64,000 nucleotides of DNA from Thauera sp. (lineage in GTDB: Bacteria; Pseudomonadota; Gammaproteobacteria; Burkholderiales; Rhodocyclaceae), in contig JACKMB010000002.1 in assembly GCA_024235615.1 (NCBI GenBank), forward strand, positions 658,321-722,320, written 5' to 3'. The notes below the pieces were generated by a model. The model was not told the DNA's origin and made no database searches. It saw nothing but the letters and a program-made list of their open reading frames with translations. Position 1 is the stretch's first letter, and the number at the start of each line of letters is the position of its first letter. The position numbers and the translations under genes are program-made. Shown here one piece after another: positions 24,904 through 34,544 of this stretch.

Positions 24904-25440
24904 ATGAAGATGCGTTTCCCCACCCGCTCGGGCGTCGTCCTCACGATTGCGGCGATGCTCGCACCCGTGGCCCTCGCGCAGCCGGTGCTGCGCGGCAGCG
25001 AGATCACCGAAGACCGCCTGATCGATGCCTTGACGCCCGGACCCGACGAGGTGCGTACGCGCAGCATCCGTGTAGAGCGCGAGGCGCCGACCGCGAAGAA
25101 GGGGGCGGCCTCGTTGCTGATCACCTTCGAGACCAACTCGGCGCGTTTGAGCTCGGCGGCCGAGCGCTCGCTCGATGTCGTGGCGCGCGCGCTCCAGGCC
25201 GACCGCCTCGCCGCCTTCAACTTCTCGGTCGAGGGGCACGCCGATCCGCGCGGCGGCGCTGATTACAACCTGCGCCTGTCGCAGGCCCGCGCCGAGAGCG
25301 TGGTCGATTACCTCGCCGGGCGCCACGGCATCCCGCGCGACCGCCTGCGCCCGATCGGCAAGGGCCAGACCGAGCTCGCCAACCCCGGTCGCCCCACCGC
25401 GCCCGAGAACCGTCGGGTGACCATCAAGACGCTGCAGTGA
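24904..25440 (+). CDS. OmpA-family peptidoglycan-binding exported protein
   Basis: This is a 178-residue exported protein. Residues 1-25 are a Sec signal (basic start, VVLTIAAMLAPVALAQ). The C-terminal half is an OmpA-like domain: LITFETNSARLSS, FSVEGHADPRGGADYN, LSQARAESVVDYLAGRHGI, and ENRRVTI. The usual D/R contacts to diaminopimelate are present, so it should bind peptidoglycan in the periplasm. It lacks the lipobox of Pal-type lipoproteins. GGAGAGAG precedes ATG 24904. It is the last gene of the rightward T6SS arm and may help anchor the apparatus to the cell wall. That role is inferred. Confidence 0.85.
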   Translation: MKMRFPTRSGVVLTIAAMLAPVALAQPVLRGSEITEDRLIDALTPGPDEVRTRSIRVEREAPTAKKGAASLLITFETNSARLSSAAERSLDVVARALQADRLAAFNFSVEGHADPRGGADYNLRLSQARAESVVDYLAGRHGIPRDRLRPIGKGQTELANPGRPTAPENRRVTIKTLQ

Positions 25441-25472
25441 TGCGGCGCTCGAAAGGGGCTGGGACGGTCGGT

Positions 25473-25495
25473 GGCCGGGGAGTCGATCCCCGGCC
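25473..25495. terminator. GC-rich hairpin between convergent T6SS arms
   Basis: GGCCGGGGA (25473-25481) pairs with TCCCCGGCC (25487-25495) around a 5-base loop, in the 72-base gap where the OmpA-like gene and ppkA converge. No T-tract follows on either strand, so it is at best a weak or factor-assisted terminator. Confidence 0.45.
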
Positions 25496-25512
25496 GGGAG
25501 GCGGGTGCGCAC

Positions 25513-27495
25513 TCAGCGACGGTCGGGGGCAACCTCGACGATCGTGAAGCTGGCCGCGCCGTAGGCGTCGGAGCAGGGCTGGCCGGCATCGGGACAGGAG
25601 GGCGTGCCGATGAAGGGAGACTGGCTCCCGCGATGGCCCGCCGCCACCTCTGCTGCGCGCTCGGGCGGAAACTCGGCGAAGGGATCGACCTCGACCAGGC
25701 CGCTCGCAGTGAAGTCGCGCGGCCGCTCGCTGACCACCGCGATCAGGTGGTTGGTGCCCGGCGGACCGCCGGCCGTCATGCGCCAGCCGCTGCGTGGCAG
25801 TTCGATCGAGGCGCCCGCGCGCACGCGGTTGTCGCGGTCGATCGCGTTCGGGAAGAGCTTGTAGAAGTGGCCGTCGGTGCCGAGCATCAACACGTACAGG
25901 TAGCCCGCCGCGCTGGAGCGCACGCGAAAGCTCAGGCGGTCGATGCCGATGCGGACCTGCGGATTGGCGAGGCCGATGCCGACGCTGCGCAGCGGGTCGC
26001 GCTCGCGGTGGATCCGCTCGATCTCGGCGAGCGGCGAATAGGGCGCCACGGCCGGCGGGAAGGCAGCGGGTGAGGGCGGCTCGGGGAGGGCGGGCGGCGC
26101 AGGAGTCGCACGATCGGCGGCAACGGGCGCGGGTGCTTCGCGTACGGTGGGTTCGGGGGCGGCGGGGAAGGCGACGGGTGGCGGCGCCGGCGCCGCCGCG
26201 GGCGTCGGGGCAGGCGTTGGCAGGGCGGGGGGCGTGATGTCGGCGGCAGGCGTGGGGGGGCTCGGTGCGCGCTCCGACACCGCAGGTGCAGTCCGGGCGC
26301 CCATCTCCGGCGTCACGGATGGGGTGGGCTCGTCGCGCAACAGGTAGGCGAGCGCCGCCAGCGCTGCCACCGCACCTGCGGCGGCGACGCCCCATGTCGC
26401 GGTGCGGCGGTGCGGTGCGGCATGCACGGCGGAATTCGATGGCTGCGCCGCGCTCGCAGCGCCTGCCGGCGCCGAGACGGCGGGTGCCCTGTGCGCTGTG
26501 GACACCGGCACCGTGGCGCCTTCCTCCGCGATGTGCAGCAGGGCGCGGAGCTCGGCCACGCTCTGGGGGCGCTGTTCGGGGCGCACCGCGAGCGTGCGGT
26601 CGATCGCCTTCAGGAAGTCTGTGGTGTAACGCCCCGCGGCCTGCCGCGCGAGCGGGACGAGGGAGTCATTCACCAGGCGGCCGACGGCCGGCGGCGGGAC
26701 ACGACCCGTGATGGCCAGGTGTACGACGGCGCCGAGCGCGTAGAGGTCGGTCCACGCCCCTTGCTTGAGTTCGGGCATCTCGGCGTACTGCTCGACCGGG
26801 GCGTAGCCGGGCTTGAGGATCACCGTGAGCGCCTGCGTCATGTCCGAGATCACGTGCCGTGCTGCGCCGAAGTCGAGCAGCAAGGGACGTTCTCCGGCGA
26901 GCAGCAGGATGTTGTCGGGTGCGATGTCGCGGTGGAAGACCTGCGCCGCATGCATCACCTCCAGCGCGTCCAGCAGCGGGGCGAGCAGTCGCTTCAGCCA
27001 CGCCTCGTCGGGCGGAGCGCTGCGCTCGAGCAGGGCTCGCTTGAGCGTGACGCCTTCGTAGTAGGGCATCACCATGTAGGCGGTGCCGTTGTCCTCCCAG
27101 AAGCGATAGACCTTCACCAGGGCGGGATGATCGAACTGGGCGAGCAGCCGGGCCTCGTTTACGAAGCTGCGCCTGCCGGCCTCGAAGGTCTCGGCGTTGC
27201 GCTCCGAGCGCAGGGTGACGCGCAGGCCCTCGCCGCGCTGCGCGAGGGCGGCCGGCATGTATTCCTTGAGGGCGACGCGGCGGCCGAGGGAATGGTCCTC
27301 GGCCAGATAGACGATGCCGAACCCGCCGGCACCGACCAGGCCGATGAGCTCGAATTCGCCCAGGCGGGTGCCGACCGGCAGCATGTTCGCGGATTGGCCG
27401 GCAGCGCCCTGCGCGGGTTTGGAGGGACTCGCCGGGATGTCGACGATCACCGTCTTGTCGGCGATCACGGTCTTGTCGTCGTTATGGTCGGCCAT
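25513..27495 (-). CDS. ppkA: T6SS Hanks-type Ser/Thr kinase PpkA with periplasmic DUF4384 domain
   Basis: PpkA phosphorylates Fha and so triggers T6SS assembly. The 660-residue protein has a kinase domain at about 45-320 with GLVGAGGFGIVYLAED, catalytic VALKEYMP lysine, FHRDIAPDNILLL near 187 and LLDFGAARH near 208, all intact. A threonine-rich N-terminal segment repeats DKTVI twice and could be an autophosphorylation site. A single membrane helix lies near 365-388. A Pro/Ala linker and a DUF4384 domain (about 480-650) lie in the periplasm. P. aeruginosa PpkA instead carries a von Willebrand domain, so the sensor part differs here. It is the last gene of the leftward arm. Confidence 0.92.
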   Translation of the reverse strand: MADHNDDKTVIADKTVIVDIPASPSKPAQGAAGQSANMLPVGTRLGEFELIGLVGAGGFGIVYLAEDHSLGRRVALKEYMPAALAQRGEGLRVTLRSERNAETFEAGRRSFVNEARLLAQFDHPALVKVYRFWEDNGTAYMVMPYYEGVTLKRALLERSAPPDEAWLKRLLAPLLDALEVMHAAQVFHRDIAPDNILLLAGERPLLLDFGAARHVISDMTQALTVILKPGYAPVEQYAEMPELKQGAWTDLYALGAVVHLAITGRVPPPAVGRLVNDSLVPLARQAAGRYTTDFLKAIDRTLAVRPEQRPQSVAELRALLHIAEEGATVPVSTAHRAPAVSAPAGAASAAQPSNSAVHAAPHRRTATWGVAAAGAVAALAALAYLLRDEPTPSVTPEMGARTAPAVSERAPSPPTPAADITPPALPTPAPTPAAAPAPPPVAFPAAPEPTVREAPAPVAADRATPAPPALPEPPSPAAFPPAVAPYSPLAEIERIHRERDPLRSVGIGLANPQVRIGIDRLSFRVRSSAAGYLYVLMLGTDGHFYKLFPNAIDRDNRVRAGASIELPRSGWRMTAGGPPGTNHLIAVVSERPRDFTASGLVEVDPFAEFPPERAAEVAAGHRGSQSPFIGTPSCPDAGQPCSDAYGAASFTIVEVAPDRR

Positions 27496-27519
27496 GGCGG
27501 GCTCCGGGTGGGGTCGGCG

Positions 27520-28230
27520 TCAGGCGTGGTGGGTACTGCCCGCGTTCAGCATGGCGGCGAACTGTGCGCCGTCCGGAAGCCCGCGGGCCAGCAGGAGGGG
27601 CGCGCTCGCCCCCGTGGCGCACGGGGTCCACCACAGCGAGCCGCCGCGTGCATGTTGGGTCAGCAGGCCCGCCCCGACGCCCATCAGCGTCTGGCCGAGT
27701 TCGTCGTCGGAGGGCAGCGCGAACCGCCCCGGCGAAAGGTCGTGCAGCAGCGCCGCGATCCGCCCGGCCAGCACCACTCGTGGCGGGGCGGGGAGGGGCG
27801 CGCGCAGCGTCGTCAGCGTGGCGTCGAACTGCTGCACGCCGCGCCGCAAGTCGAGCGTGGCCAGTGCGGCGGTGGACAGGCGGTCGAGCCAGTCGGCGAG
27901 GGCGTCGAATTCGCGTTCGGTCGATGCGAGCGCCGGCATGCGGGATGCGATGGTGAGCGGGAAATAGCGCCCTACGCGGTCGACGCTGGGCATCATCAGC
28001 CCCGCCCACAGGCCGTCACCGCAGATACCAGGGAAGAGCAGGAAGCGCCAGATCGGGCTGCCGAGGTAAGTCTCCAGCCAGCGATCGCCCAGACGCGCGC
28101 GCGAATCGGGCAACATGCGCTGCAGCCAGGCGTCCCAGTTCGAGATGAACTCGGCAGGCAGGCGGCGCGAGGCGAAGTCGCCGAGGCTCGCGATCTTGCC
28201 GTACCAGCCGGGGAGGTCGTCGTCGCTCAT
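27520..28230 (-). CDS. tagF: T6SS negative regulator TagF (ImpM)
   Basis: TagF represses T6SS after translation; in HSI-1-type systems it binds Fha. The 236-residue protein begins MSDDDLPGWYGKIASLGDFA and has the family blocks RRLPAEFISNWDAWLQRML, WRFLLFPGICG and GLMMPSVDRVGRYFPLTI (about residues 65-92). The start overlaps the tssM stop (ATGA), so it is translationally coupled, and ppkA follows after 24 bases. The order tssM-tagF-ppkA fits the phospho-regulated T6SS group. No odd features. Confidence 0.93.
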   Translation of the reverse strand: MSDDDLPGWYGKIASLGDFASRRLPAEFISNWDAWLQRMLPDSRARLGDRWLETYLGSPIWRFLLFPGICGDGLWAGLMMPSVDRVGRYFPLTIASRMPALASTEREFDALADWLDRLSTAALATLDLRRGVQQFDATLTTLRAPLPAPPRVVLAGRIAALLHDLSPGRFALPSDDELGQTLMGVGAGLLTQHARGGSLWWTPCATGASAPLLLARGLPDGAQFAAMLNAGSTHHA

Positions 28231-31200
28231 GGGCACTGGAACTGCTCGATTTCCCGCAGGCGGAAGGGGTTCTGGACGCTGCTGGCGGTGACCTCGAACT
28301 GGGCGCGGCGGTCGTCGATCACGAAGTCGACGAGGAAACGTTCGGCCTGCTGCGTGGGCGCCATGCGCACGCGGTCGAAGAGGCGGAACAGCGCCCACGG
28401 ACCCTCGGTGGTGATGCCCGAGAGGCCGGTGGGGCCCGGAGGCTGCACCTGTACACGCACCTGGGTGCTGCCGCGCGGGCCGGGCCATATGACCGGTTGC
28501 GGCACCTGCGGTCCATGGCCGTACCGCACCAGTTGCCCGTCCACGTCGAGGATGAACTGGGTGATCGATGCATCCATCTCCAGCGGCTTGAACTCGAGCT
28601 TGAGGCCCGGCGTGCGCCCGCCCGCGGCGAAGAAGACCTCGCGGATCCGTTGCGCGCGCTGGAACTGCACCAGCGAACCCGGTCCGCCGACGTTCACGTC
28701 GCTGAGGCGGCGGAAGCTCCAAGGGTTGGTCGACGTGTCGACCAGACTGGCGAGATGGGTCTGGAAGAACTGGTCCATCTTGCCGCCAGGAGCGAACAGG
28801 GTGGCGAAGTCGTCCTGGGTCACGTCACGCGCCGAGCTGCGGACGAAGGGATAGCGTCCGGCGATCGCACGGCGGCAGAACGCACCGATCTCGGCTTCGA
28901 TGGCCTCCTCGAGGTTGGCGACGATGGCGCCGCCGGCCAGCTGGGCGCTGAGCTCGGCCAGGTTCTGCACGATCGAGCGCAGCGGCTCGGGCATGCCCGG
29001 CGACTGCGCCTTCACCCGCAGCGGCACATCCGATGGCGGCAGCGCGGTCTTGGCGCGCAGCGCGGTGTCGGTGGCGGTGAGCAACACGTGCAGCTCGCCG
29101 AGCAGGGCGAGCGTGCCGTCGATCGGCGCCGGCTGGCCGGGAGCGGGCGGGGTCACGAAGCGGCGCAGGCTCTCGAAGCGGCGGTCGACGAGGTTCTCGA
29201 TCGCGTCGCCTGCGGGCTGCGCCGGTCGGCCGCTGGGCTCGCCGCCGAGCAGGTTGCTCAGTCGCCGGGTCTCCTGGGCGAGACGGTCGGCGGCGCGGTC
29301 GGCGATGCTCTTGTCGGCCTCGCCCGGAACCAGCGTGGTCTCGCGCGCCGCAGCACGCAGGAAGGGCGGCAGCGGGCTGTCCACCGCCGAGAGCAGGCGG
29401 GCGATGTCGACCGTCTGCGAGAGGTTGCCGGGGCGTACGAGCTTGACGTCGGCGAGGAATTCCTCCCAGCTCCGCGCGTAGTCGTTGAGGTAGAGCCGCC
29501 GCACGTCCTCGATCAGGCGGCTGCGTTCGCCCGTGTCGCGCAGGCGTGCGATCGCACCCTCGTCGCGATGGCCGAGCACCCAGACCTCCTCGTCGGCGAG
29601 CTGGTTGGCCACCCGCTCGGATTCGCGCTTGAACGCCTGGTGGTAGCCCGCATGGCTGAACAGCCCGGGCACGCCGGCGGTGAGCGGCTGGCCCGAGACG
29701 CGGGTGAAGACCAGCGCCGCCGACGGCCCCGCGGCGCGCAGCACGGTGAACTCGGGAAAGTCCTCGCCCACGCCTTCGCGCCGTAGCCGGCTGTAGACGC
29801 GGTTTGCGAGCGGATAGCGCGCGAGCAGGTTGCGCACCGAGGCGACCAGGTTCTCGTCATGCGGCAGCGGGTTGAGCACTCGTCCGCGCTCGAAGAGGCG
29901 GTCGAGGTGGGCGGCGAGTTCGGCGCGCTGTTCCTGCGTCGCCGCGCGCGGCAGGCTGCGTTCCCAGTCGAAGCGGATCCAGGACTTCAGCGCGTCGGCG
30001 TCGAAGTGGCTCGCGTCGTTCAGCATCAGGTAGGCCTTGAGGGCCTCGTAGGCGAACTCGAGGTTGTTCGCGCCGGCGCCGCGCAGCTGCTGCTCGACGC
30101 GCAGGCCGAGCCGCGGCAGCAGGGCGTCTTCGAGCAGCTTGCGGTAGGCCTGGTCGGCAGCCGCGCCGAGCTTGCCGTCCTGCTGCATGCCGTAGCCGCC
30201 TGCGGTCGGGGCACCGGCCTGCGCACCGCCCGAGATTCCGCGCACCGCATCGAGCACGGGCAGCAGGTCGAGCAGGTCGGTGGTGCTGCCCGGCGGCGGC
30301 AGCGCCGCGAGGCGCTCGCGCACTTCGGGGATGCGGGCGGCGACCTCGCCCAGGTACGCGTCGTTGCGCTGGTAGCTGCCGATCCAGGCGACGCCGGCGA
30401 CGATCAGGAGCAGGACCGCTGCGCCCTGGGCGGACCAGCGCAGCAGGTTGAGGCGGCGCTCGAGGCGCTGGTTGCGACCGGCCAGGCCCTGCTCGGGGAA
30501 GACGACCTCGCGCAGCAGGCGGTTGATGAAGTAGCTGCGTCCGCTCGCCGCCTGCGGCGGCAGGAGCTTGCGTTCGAGCCCGATCGCGCGCGCGAGGGTG
30601 CCGAGCACGCGGTCGATCGGGCTGCCCTCCTGGGTGCCGCTGGTGAAGTAGACGCCGCGCACCAGCGGGGCCTCGTCGTAGCGCGAGGACTTGAAGACGC
30701 GTTCGAGCAGATCCACCAGCGGGGCGCGCAACACCGCGAACTGCTGCGGGAAGGCGAACACGCGCGCAGCACGCGCGGGGTCCCCGGCCGCGTGCATGCG
30801 CTCGGGCACCCGGGCGAGCAGGCGCTCCTCGAGCAGGTCGAGTTCGCTACCGAGGCCGTCCAGGGTGCCGATCTTCGGGTCGTCGGCAAGCGGCAGGCTC
30901 ACCCCCCAGACCTGGGTGCGCTCGTCCTTGCCCAGATCGTCGAAGAACTCGGTGAAGCCGGCGAGCAGGTCGGCCTTGGTCACCAGCACATAGATCGGCA
31001 GGCGGATCTGGAAGCTGTCGTGCAGTTCCTGCAGGCGAGCCCGGATCGCGGCGGCATGGGCCTCGCGCGCGCCCTCGTCCTGCTGCAGCAGGTCGGCGAC
31101 ACTGAGCGTGAGCAAGACGCCGTTGATCGGCCGGCGTGGCCGCGCCTGGGCGAGCAGTCGCAGGAAACCCTGCCAGGCGGCGCTGTCGACCTCGCGGTCG

Positions 31201-31829
31201 GATTCCTGCGTGGTGTAGCGCCCGGCGGTGTCGAGCAGCACCGCCTCGTCGGTGAACCACCAGTCGCAATTGCGCGTGCCTCCCACCCCCTTGAGCGAGG
31301 CGGTGCCGAACTTCTCGGCGAGCGGAAACTGGAGCCCGGAATGGATCAGCGCGGTGGTCTTTCCCGAGCCGGGGGCGCCGATGAAGACATACCACGGCAG
31401 CTGATAGAGATACTGGCGCCCGGAGAGCGCGAGCAGATCGCGCAGGCCGGGGCGGCGGCCGGCGGCAGACAGGCGCACGCCGCGCAGGATGCCGATCGCC
31501 TCCTCGAAGCGGCGGTCGAGCGCGGCGACCTCCTGTTCCGAGGCCGAGGGGGCGGGCGCGGCGGCGGGCGTCGCCGGCCTGGCGGCGAGCAGGCCGTCAA
31601 CCAGGCGCGCGTTCAGGCGTCCGGCCTTGAACACCTTCCACAGCTGGCGCAGCAGCCACAGCGCGACCAGCACGCCGATGCAGATCCAGCGCGCACGTTC
31701 GGTTTCGAGCGGTCTGACCTCGGCGAAGGCCAGCAGCGGCCCGAAGTGCCAGATGGTCGCCGCAGCCGCACCCAGCCCGATCAGCGCGAGCAGCAGCGGG
31801 TGGGTCAGCAGGCCGAGTAGTTTCTTCAT
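28227..31829 (-). CDS. tssM: T6SS inner-membrane complex protein TssM (IcmF)
   Basis: TssM spans the inner membrane and reaches across the periplasm to TssJ. The 1200-residue protein has two N-terminal membrane helices (about 12-33 and 46-62), a cytoplasmic NTPase-like domain with YVFIGAPGSGKTTALIHSG near 146-164 and VLLDTAGRY, a third helix near 460-482 (GAAVLLLIVAGVAWIG), and a long periplasmic part ending in the TssJ-binding beta domain. Walker A is intact; in some TssM proteins it is degenerate. ATG 31829 (MKKLLGLLTHP) is chosen because the longer frame runs through the end of tssL. Gap to tssL is 19 bases. Confidence 0.95.
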   Translation of the reverse strand: MKKLLGLLTHPLLLALIGLGAAAATIWHFGPLLAFAEVRPLETERARWICIGVLVALWLLRQLWKVFKAGRLNARLVDGLLAARPATPAAAPAPSASEQEVAALDRRFEEAIGILRGVRLSAAGRRPGLRDLLALSGRQYLYQLPWYVFIGAPGSGKTTALIHSGLQFPLAEKFGTASLKGVGGTRNCDWWFTDEAVLLDTAGRYTTQESDREVDSAAWQGFLRLLAQARPRRPINGVLLTLSVADLLQQDEGAREAHAAAIRARLQELHDSFQIRLPIYVLVTKADLLAGFTEFFDDLGKDERTQVWGVSLPLADDPKIGTLDGLGSELDLLEERLLARVPERMHAAGDPARAARVFAFPQQFAVLRAPLVDLLERVFKSSRYDEAPLVRGVYFTSGTQEGSPIDRVLGTLARAIGLERKLLPPQAASGRSYFINRLLREVVFPEQGLAGRNQRLERRLNLLRWSAQGAAVLLLIVAGVAWIGSYQRNDAYLGEVAARIPEVRERLAALPPPGSTTDLLDLLPVLDAVRGISGGAQAGAPTAGGYGMQQDGKLGAAADQAYRKLLEDALLPRLGLRVEQQLRGAGANNLEFAYEALKAYLMLNDASHFDADALKSWIRFDWERSLPRAATQEQRAELAAHLDRLFERGRVLNPLPHDENLVASVRNLLARYPLANRVYSRLRREGVGEDFPEFTVLRAAGPSAALVFTRVSGQPLTAGVPGLFSHAGYHQAFKRESERVANQLADEEVWVLGHRDEGAIARLRDTGERSRLIEDVRRLYLNDYARSWEEFLADVKLVRPGNLSQTVDIARLLSAVDSPLPPFLRAAARETTLVPGEADKSIADRAADRLAQETRRLSNLLGGEPSGRPAQPAGDAIENLVDRRFESLRRFVTPPAPGQPAPIDGTLALLGELHVLLTATDTALRAKTALPPSDVPLRVKAQSPGMPEPLRSIVQNLAELSAQLAGGAIVANLEEAIEAEIGAFCRRAIAGRYPFVRSSARDVTQDDFATLFAPGGKMDQFFQTHLASLVDTSTNPWSFRRLSDVNVGGPGSLVQFQRAQRIREVFFAAGGRTPGLKLEFKPLEMDASITQFILDVDGQLVRYGHGPQVPQPVIWPGPRGSTQVRVQVQPPGPTGLSGITTEGPWALFRLFDRVRMAPTQQAERFLVDFVIDDRRAQFEVTASSVQNPFRLREIEQFQCP

Positions 31830-31848
31830 GGTTCGGACTCTCGGCAGA

Positions 31849-33153
31849 TCAAGGCTTGCCGCGGTAGAGGGTGATCTCGACCCGGCGGTTGCGCGCGCGT
31901 TCGGCCGGGGTGGCGTTGCCCGCCACGGGTTCGGCGTCGGCACGCCCCTCCGCAGCGAGCCGGTCTGCCGCGACCAGCCCGGCGAGCAGGGTACGCACCG
32001 ACTCGGCGCGTTCGACCGAAAGGTGCCAGTTCGAGGGGAAGCGGGCGGAGCGGATCGGCACGTTGTCGGTGTGCCCGGTGATCAGGACCGGACCGGGCAC
32101 CTCGCGGAGCGCCTCGCCGATGCGGCGCAGGAGCGGGAGGACGGACTCCTCGAGCGTCGCGCTGCCCGGGCGGAAGGTGCCGTCGCCGCGGATGGTCACC
32201 ACGCTGCGGTCCTCCAGGTCGCGCACCGCCACCAACCCGGCACGGATCTCCGGCTCGAGGAAGCTCGCGAGCCGCGGCACCGTGGCGGGCGGCGGTGCGA
32301 GCACCGTGGGCGGCGGCGTCGGGGCGGCCGCGCGCAAGGCGAGGATGCCTGAGAAGAGCGGGTCGGAGCGCGCGTTGAGCCGCTCGGACAGGAACAGGAA
32401 GAGCCCCGCGGCGAGCACGCCCACGAGCGCGAAGGCGATCCACACCGGCAGCTGGGACAGGGGCTGGCGCTGCGCGGGCCGCCCGACCCAGTGCGGCGAG
32501 AGGTCGCGCTCGAAGTCGCCGCGCTGCTCGCGCAGCAGGGTGTGCAGGCGTTCGCGCAGGCGTGCCAGCTGCCCCGGACCATCTGCCTGCACCCGGAAGC
32601 GCCCCTCGAAGCCGAGCGCGAGCACCACGTGCATCAACTCGAGCAGGTCGCGATTGCCCGCAGGGTCCTCGGCCAGGCGTGCCAGCAACTGGAAGACTTT
32701 TTCGCCGCCCCAGGTCTCGTTGTGAAAGCTGACCAGCAGGCTTTGCCGCGCCCACGCCCCCGAGCCGCCCCAGGGCGTGCTGGTCGCCGCCTCGTCGAGG
32801 AAGGTGCACAGCACGTAGCGCGCGGCCACCAGCTTGCGCGGCTCGACCCCCGCCTGTGCAGCCTTGCGCTCGAAGGCGCGGACGGCCTCGACGAGGCGTG
32901 CACGCAAGGCTTCGGTGTCGGGGTTCTCGAGCGTGGCGCGGATCTGCGCGACGGTGTTGAGCAGAGGGCTGGCTGCGGCGACGATCGGGTTGATCCCGTG
33001 CGCGGGAATCAGGCTGTCCACCGCCGGCGCCGGAGCGCCCGCCGCTTCCGTGCCGCGGCCCGGGCCCTGCGCCTGGGGGGGACGCTGGCCGGGTGAGGGC
33101 ATGACGAAGGTGTGGTCGGGTTCGAAGGCCGCAAAGGGGTCATCGTTGCTCAT
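31849..33153 (-). CDS. tssL: T6SS inner-membrane protein TssL fused to an OmpA-like peptidoglycan-binding domain
   Basis: TssL links the membrane complex to the baseplate. The 434-residue form is the 'extended' version. Residues about 55-225 form the cytoplasmic DotU-like domain (KLVAARYVLCTFLDEAATS; SLLVSFHNETWGGEKVFQ), one membrane helix lies near 232-253 (WIAFALVGVLAAGLFLFL), and an OmpA-like domain fills about 320-434 (FRPGSATLEES, VLITGHTDNVPIR, RNRRVEITLYR). The OmpA part anchors the complex to peptidoglycan, so no separate TagL is needed. It is flanked by tssK and tssM with short gaps. Confidence 0.95.
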   Translation of the reverse strand: MSNDDPFAAFEPDHTFVMPSPGQRPPQAQGPGRGTEAAGAPAPAVDSLIPAHGINPIVAAASPLLNTVAQIRATLENPDTEALRARLVEAVRAFERKAAQAGVEPRKLVAARYVLCTFLDEAATSTPWGGSGAWARQSLLVSFHNETWGGEKVFQLLARLAEDPAGNRDLLELMHVVLALGFEGRFRVQADGPGQLARLRERLHTLLREQRGDFERDLSPHWVGRPAQRQPLSQLPVWIAFALVGVLAAGLFLFLSERLNARSDPLFSGILALRAAAPTPPPTVLAPPPATVPRLASFLEPEIRAGLVAVRDLEDRSVVTIRGDGTFRPGSATLEESVLPLLRRIGEALREVPGPVLITGHTDNVPIRSARFPSNWHLSVERAESVRTLLAGLVAADRLAAEGRADAEPVAGNATPAERARNRRVEITLYRGKP

Positions 33154-33164
33154 GACGGCCTCTC

Positions 33165-34502
33165 TCAGTCACGGATCGCCCAGCATTCGATCTCCAGCCC
33201 GGGAAAATCGCCTGCGATGTGCAGCGCCAGGCCGCCGGACTGCTGCAGCTGCTTCCACAGCTCGCCGCCACGCTCGAGCTCGAAATAGTTGAACCCGGCG
33301 TGGAAGGGGATCTGCCGCGGTGCCACCGGCAAGGCGCGCAGGGCAATGCCGGGCAGGGCGAGGTTGACCAGATCGCGGATGCGCTCGACGGGGCCGATCT
33401 TGACCTGCCCGGGAAAACGCAGGCGCAGGGCCTCGCCGGGCATCTGGGCGTTGACCGCAAGCACGAAGACGGCGCTGCGCAGCAGCTCGAGGTCGGGCAC
33501 CACCGCGACCCGCACGCCGTACTTGCGATCCTGCAGCTCGATGGGCACGGCGGTCTGCTCGAGCACCATCGACAGCGAGCGCCGCACGTCGGCTACCAGC
33601 GGCAGGAAGCAGGACTGGAGATCGTCGTGACGATACGGAGGGTATTCGGGCGGACGCCGTTCGTCGCGCGAGAAGGTGGAGAGTTCGCCGGCGAGCGCCA
33701 GGCAATGCGCATACAGGCCCTCGGGATGCAGCAGGGGGCGCAGGCCATAATGGCGGAAGACCGGCTCGTGCCGGTTCACCGTCTGCAGCAGGAGGAAGTC
33801 GGCGATCTCGGCCACGCCGCCGCGCCCGGGCTGGGCCACGCGCGCCGCCAGGGCTTTCGCACGCTGGTGGAGGAGGCCGTGGATCTCGCCGATCTGCGCA
33901 GCGAGCACCGGGCTGCCGGCGCACGCGAGCATGGGGGGGATGTAGTCGCGGTCGAGCACGAGCTGGTCGTCGGCCCGGCGCTCGACGACGCGTGCGACGC
34001 CGAGGCAGGCATAGGCATCGGTGGCGTCGCGCGCGAGCATCAGGCGGAAGCACGGCATGCCGAGCTGGACCAACGCGCTCGGGCCGGCGGCGAGGGTGTT
34101 GTCCGGGAGTTCGCGTTCTGCGGGCCGGTAGCGGATGGCGCCCTGCGGATCTTCGCCGAAGAGGTCGGTCTCGCAGGCCGCGGGGCGGCGCAGCGGCAGC
34201 GCGAGGACCACGCGTTCGTTGCGCGCGTCAGCCGGGATCTCGAGCGCGCCCGGTGCCTCCTCCTGCGCCGGGAAGTCGAAGGGCGTGCCGTCGGGCAACA
34301 GGCCGCGCGCGCGCGCGAGCGCGATCCGCCCCATGCGCAGCGAGGGCTCGTCCAGCACCAACTCGATCCAGCCCCAGGCGTGATCACGCAGCGCGCCCGC
34401 GCGGCGCTCGACCAGCGACTCGACATAGCGGTCGTGCTGCTGCAGGTGCTGCGGCTGCAGGAACATGCCCTCGGACCAGATCACCTTGCTGTGCATCGTC
34501 AT
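33165..34502 (-). CDS. tssK: T6SS baseplate-to-membrane connector TssK
   Basis: TssK trimers connect the baseplate wedges to the membrane complex through TssL and TssM. The protein has 445 residues, the usual length, and starts MTMHSKVIWSEGMFLQPQHL, with QQHDRYVE following, the strongest TssK signature. Further blocks include FDLPAQEE-type strands (here FDFPAQEEAPGA) and NRHEPVFRHYG near 240-252. A methionine two codons later is an alternative start. tssL begins 11 bases after the stop. Confidence 0.95.
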   Translation of the reverse strand: MTMHSKVIWSEGMFLQPQHLQQHDRYVESLVERRAGALRDHAWGWIELVLDEPSLRMGRIALARARGLLPDGTPFDFPAQEEAPGALEIPADARNERVVLALPLRRPAACETDLFGEDPQGAIRYRPAERELPDNTLAAGPSALVQLGMPCFRLMLARDATDAYACLGVARVVERRADDQLVLDRDYIPPMLACAGSPVLAAQIGEIHGLLHQRAKALAARVAQPGRGGVAEIADFLLLQTVNRHEPVFRHYGLRPLLHPEGLYAHCLALAGELSTFSRDERRPPEYPPYRHDDLQSCFLPLVADVRRSLSMVLEQTAVPIELQDRKYGVRVAVVPDLELLRSAVFVLAVNAQMPGEALRLRFPGQVKIGPVERIRDLVNLALPGIALRALPVAPRQIPFHAGFNYFELERGGELWKQLQQSGGLALHIAGDFPGLEIECWAIRD

Positions 34503-34544
34503 TAGCGTCCTCGCTGCTTGGCCATGCGTGGGTCGCGCCCGTTG

